From Persicitalea sp963803495 (GTDB taxonomy: Bacteria; Bacteroidota; Bacteroidia; Cytophagales; Spirosomataceae), in NCBI GenBank assembly GCA_963803495.1, contig CAWDMP010000001.1, positions 186,001 to 250,000 of the forward strand: a stretch of DNA of 64,000 nucleotides. Reading direction: 5' to 3'. The translations under genes were made by a program, and so were the position numbers. Position 1 is the stretch's first letter. The number at the start of each line of letters is the position of its first letter. Positions 61,479 to 64,000 of this stretch are shown one piece after another. Under the pieces are notes generated by a model, which was given only the letters and a program-made list of their open reading frames with translations, was not told the origin of the DNA and made no database searches.

Positions 61479-61588
61479 TCGAAAGGCGGTTGACCGCGCG
61501 GCGGACGTAAATGAACCATGGGCAAACCCGGACGTGGGCCTACCCGTAGTTCATTGTACAAAAACTTGGCTGGCGCCAGATTTGAAAA

Positions 61589-62549
61589 TTATTTCGCTTT
61601 GCGATCCATGGCCCGCTTGGCAGCCGATACGATGTCCTTGGCCGTGAGTCCGTATTTTTCCATCAACAACTCAGGCGTACCACTCTCACCGAAACTATCG
61701 TCCACCGCAACGTACTCTTGCGGTACCAATTTATGCTTGACCAGTACCTGAGCGATGCTATCGCCGAGGCCCCCGATGCGGTTGTGCTCCTCGGCCGATA
61801 CGGCACAGCCGGTTTTCTCAACCGATTTTAGCACGGCTTCCTCATCCAGGGGTTTAATGGTATGAATATTAATCACCTCGGCGTCGATTCCTTCGGCCGC
61901 CAGCATTTCACCGGCCTGAATCGCCTCCCACACCAAATGGCCCGTAGCAAAAATACTGACGTCCTTACCTTCGCTCACCATCCATGCTTTGCCGATCTCG
62001 AATTTTTGGTCGGGGTCGGTGAAGATAGGAACCACCGGACGTCCGAACCGGAGGTAGACGGGACCAACGTGGTCAGCTACAGCCAGTGTGGCGGCTTTGG
62101 TTTGGTTGTAGTCGCAGGGGTTGATGACCGTCATGCCGGGTAGCATTTTCATCATGCCGATGTCTTCCAGGATCTGGTGCGTCGCGCCGTCTTCTCCCTA
62201 GCGTGATACCTGCGTGCGATGCCGCGATCTTGACGTTTTTATTAGAGTAAGTCACGCTCTGCCGTATTTGATCATATACTCGACCGGTAGCAAAGTTGGC
62301 AAAGGTAGTAGCAAACGGAATCTTGCCACCAATCGCCAATCCGGCCGACACGCCGATCATATTGGCTTCTCCGATGCCGCATTGAAAAAATCGCTCCGGG
62401 TTTTCCTTGATAAACGGGGCAATTTTTAGCGAGCCCACCAGGTCGGCGCAAAGCGCTACAACGTTCTCGTTCTTCTGACCCAGCTCGGTCATGCCCGCGC
62501 CGAAGCCCGAGCGGGTATCTTTCTTTTCTGTGAAGGTGTATTTTTTCAT
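61589..62549 (-). CDS. Transketolase C-terminal subunit, frame broken by one extra base
   Basis: In Bacteroidota transketolase is often split into two genes; this is the second (pyrimidine-binding plus C-terminal domain), 319 residues when restored. The ATG at 62549 opens KKDTRSGFGAGMTELGQ, FFQCGIGEANMIGVSAGLAI and SNKNVKIAASHAGITLG. The frame breaks at CCC 62196-62198 (GGG on the coding strand); with GG it continues GEDGATHQILEDIGMM, and then reads through GPVYLRFGRPVVP and VEKTGCAVSAEEHNRIGGLG to the end. The N-terminal subunit is not upstream within the window; an ATPase/TOPRIM pair stands there instead. The function is essential for pentose metabolism, so sequence error is likely. Confidence 0.92.
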
Positions 62550-62588
62550 GATGTATGTATTATTCAGTCCAGTTTAGGCCTTGGATAC

Positions 62589-63158
62589 TTATGCACCTGC
62601 GGCTAGTTGTTTGAGTTTATTTAAGAAATAAGCGGCACTTGGGCAATTTTTGTGTCTGGCGGCATTTTCTAACGAAAAGCCACTCTTGATAATTTTTTTA
62701 GTAAAAAGAATCTTGGTTCCAATTCCAATACCTGTCTTAGTTAAAAATAGTCCCTTCAATGTATTGTAGGGATCAACTTGATTTTCAGGGAATTCGAACT
62801 CAAAATCCTCTCTCAAAAGAGAGCAAAGCGTAAAGCTGTCGGCTAAAAACCAAGATTCAACCGCTTTTACTGAGATGACTATAATGCTAAGTCCCTCAGG
62901 ATCAATTCTATTTTTAGTATTTGTAATACATGCATCTGCATCCAAATCGGTAATGACTACTATCCTATCAGCCCCCTTTTCAACCAATTGCTTTTCTAGT
63001 TTCCTTAAATTGTTTGGAAGCAGGTTACCGTTTCCTGCCGCGTCGATAATCTGGTCAACCGATTCAATACCTATGCTATGCAAAAGATCTTGAAAATTTT
63101 TCGATTTGACAATTTGCTTTTCCGTCTTGCCCTCGCAGATAAATCCAACTTTTACCAT
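62589..63158 (-). CDS. TOPRIM-like protein paired with an AAA/ABC ATPase (putative nuclease of a defence module)
   Basis: From the ATG at 63158 (189 residues). The start VKVGFICEGKTEKQIVKSKN has the EGxTE element and ADRIVVITDLDADACI the DxDxD element of TOPRIM-type nucleases, at the right distance (about 70 residues). VISVKAVESWFLADSF follows, as in DUF4276-like and RloB-like proteins. The ATG overlaps the ATPase stop by seven bases (ATGGTAA), so the two are translationally coupled. The DNA is AT-rich compared with the neighbours. ATPase plus TOPRIM pairs include OLD-family, Gabija-like and PARIS (AriA-AriB) anti-phage systems; this one resembles but does not clearly belong to any. Nuclease activity is inferred. 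Confidence 0.75.
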   Translation of the reverse strand: MVKVGFICEGKTEKQIVKSKNFQDLLHSIGIESVDQIIDAAGNGNLLPNNLRKLEKQLVEKGADRIVVITDLDADACITNTKNRIDPEGLSIIVISVKAVESWFLADSFTLCSLLREDFEFEFPENQVDPYNTLKGLFLTKTGIGIGTKILFTKKIIKSGFSLENAARHKNCPSAAYFLNKLKQLAAGA

Positions 63159-64000
63159 GGTATGCCTGCACCTAACGAATTGGTAAGCCAAGCTTCATCT
63201 GCCTTTAAGCCATAAAAATCTCCTATACTAAACTGCTTTATTTGGGTTGCCCCGTTTTCTTTATCGACTAGTATCAATTCTTTTTCACTAAGTGTCCTTA
63301 CCAGCGTTTGGGAATGCGTGTTTAACCAGATATAATGCTTATAGTCTGTACACATCATCCTGCACAGTTCTACAAACTCTTGAATTACATAGGGGTTTAG
63401 GCCATTTTCAGGTTCTTCAATGCAAAGAAATTGCGGTTCATTAGATTGGAAGAGTGCGGTCAATAAACAAATGATATTATAGGTACCATCCGAAATCAAG
63501 TCTTTGGTAAAGGGTGTTCCGATCCCCTTTTCGTAAATCAACATAGTATCGGACCCTGATAAATTATTTGAGCTGATCACTATTTCGTCGAACCCCGGAA
63601 TAAATAATTCAAGATATTCTGTAATAATTCCTCTTTTTGCCTCATCATCTAATAAGCGTTTCAACACCGTTTCAAGATTATAGCAATCAATACTTAGCTT
63701 TAAGTTACTCGTCTCCTTTACGCGAATCAGACTAGAATTCCTTATAAATATTCTATTTATAGATGAAAAGAATAGAAAGGCATATTGGTATTGAAGAGAC
63801 TCATTTATTTTGCTGTAAGGCTTAATGTCGTTGTTATTATTTATTTTGGACTCGTGAATAAATGTGTTGCCTTTAAATTCGTTTGAAAAACTCAAATCCC
63901 AAGATTCATTCTTCTCTACAAATCTGATGTCAACCTCTTTTGTCAAAAAAGTTACCTCAACAGACTGCTGTTCCTTATTTTTTATACTTCTATTTTTAAT
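63152..64000 (-). CDS. AAA15/OLD-type ABC ATPase, N-terminus beyond the window edge
   Basis: The frame is open to position 64000, so the N-terminus with Walker A lies outside; 282 residues are visible. The C-terminal half shows a signature-like loop KDLISDGTYNIICLL, Walker B QFLCIEEPENGLNPYVIQ with the catalytic Glu, and the H-loop switch WLNTHSQTLVRTL, as in SMC/ABC-like ATPases of the AAA15/AAA21 and OLD group. It ends EAWLTNSLGAGIPW, a typical end of such ATPases. The TOPRIM-like gene starts inside its last codons. A TTG at 63946 in frame is not needed as the start. Base composition (AT-rich) suggests recent acquisition. The likely role is as sensor ATPase of a phage-defence pair. Confidence 0.82.
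   Translation of the reverse strand: MKNRSIKNKEQQSVEVTFLTKEVDIRFVEKNESWDLSFSNEFKGNTFIHESKINNNNDIKPYSKINESLQYQYAFLFFSSINRIFIRNSSLIRVKETSNLKLSIDCYNLETVLKRLLDDEAKRGIITEYLELFIPGFDEIVISSNNLSGSDTMLIYEKGIGTPFTKDLISDGTYNIICLLTALFQSNEPQFLCIEEPENGLNPYVIQEFVELCRMMCTDYKHYIWLNTHSQTLVRTLSEKELILVDKENGATQIKQFSIGDFYGLKADEAWLTNSLGAGIPW

Noticed and set aside
1..64000. tRNA or rRNA genes
   Set aside because: None of the intergenic stretches shows a cloverleaf, a TTCGA arm or rRNA-like sequence; most gaps are too short.

Overview
The window looks like a chromosomal segment of a Bacteroidota bacterium of the order Cytophagales (Spirosomaceae or Dyadobacter-like; this placement is inferred, not computed). The grounds are the gene families present (DUF4105/Lnb-type protein, 2TM protein, THUMP-like methyltransferase, split transketolase, FeoB-associated Cys-rich protein, DUF4212 plus symporter pair, tsaE-ald overlap), near absence of Shine-Dalgarno sequences, and TAnnTTTG -7 promoter elements. 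It is densely coded: every gap above 300 bases contains at least degraded genes. I saw no rRNA, tRNA, CRISPR array, insertion sequence or prophage.

Layout. 1-1127: 3' part of a dicarboxylate/glutamate:cation symporter. 1133-9822 (minus): an apparent operon of HlyD adaptor, TolC protein, ABC ATPase, two FtsX/MacB-type permeases broken by many frameshifts, a sigma-54 NtrC-type regulator and its NtrY-like kinase, i.e. a tripartite exporter with its own two-component control. 10082-12600: an ABC-2-type ATPase/permease pair. 12601-18377: SDR, SRPBCC protein, GH18 enzyme, a retropepsin-like protein without catalytic Asp, small exported proteins, and a methyltransferase. 18433-24108: acetate-type symporter pair and acetyl-CoA synthetase, separated by a decayed toxin-antitoxin operon and a lipoprotein gene. 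24172-26742: GH2 hydrolase, FeoB-associated protein, YfiT/DinB protein. 26825-30112 (minus): FdtA isomerase, FdtB aminotransferase, GT2 and methyltransferase, a 3-amino-3,6-dideoxyhexose/glycan cassette. 30221-34387 (minus): IMPase, DUF4105, rsmI, pterin dehydratase, lipoprotein, NYN-LOTUS protein. 34555-36244: OsmC, thyA, 2TM. 36383-40849: a sugar isomerase and three Gfo/Idh/MocA oxidoreductases. 40939-42650: tsaE-ald. 43200-54536: multispan membrane protein, gyrB, ppk1, Nif3-like and zinc-ribbon pair, TPR protein, radC. 54610-56473: LytTR regulator and LytS-like kinase. 56632-59966: phosphatase, menaquinone genes (thioesterase, isochorismate synthase), CvfB-like protein. 59959-61478: ECF sigma operon. 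61589-62549: transketolase C-terminal subunit. 62589-64000: an AT-rich pair, TOPRIM-like protein and AAA/ABC ATPase, resembling an OLD/PARIS-type defence module cut by the window edge.

Three global signals stand out. First, single-base frameshifts, mostly in short homopolymers, hit several normally essential genes (thyA, tsaE, ald, transketolase) in patches; most are probably sequence errors. Second, the palindrome GGTACC and its core GTAC are strongly over-represented and shape codon choice. Third, composite short-period repeats (CACAAAG-like then ATAAAC-like octamers) recur in spacers just before start codons. The best candidate for an under-described system is the ATPase-TOPRIM pair at the right edge.
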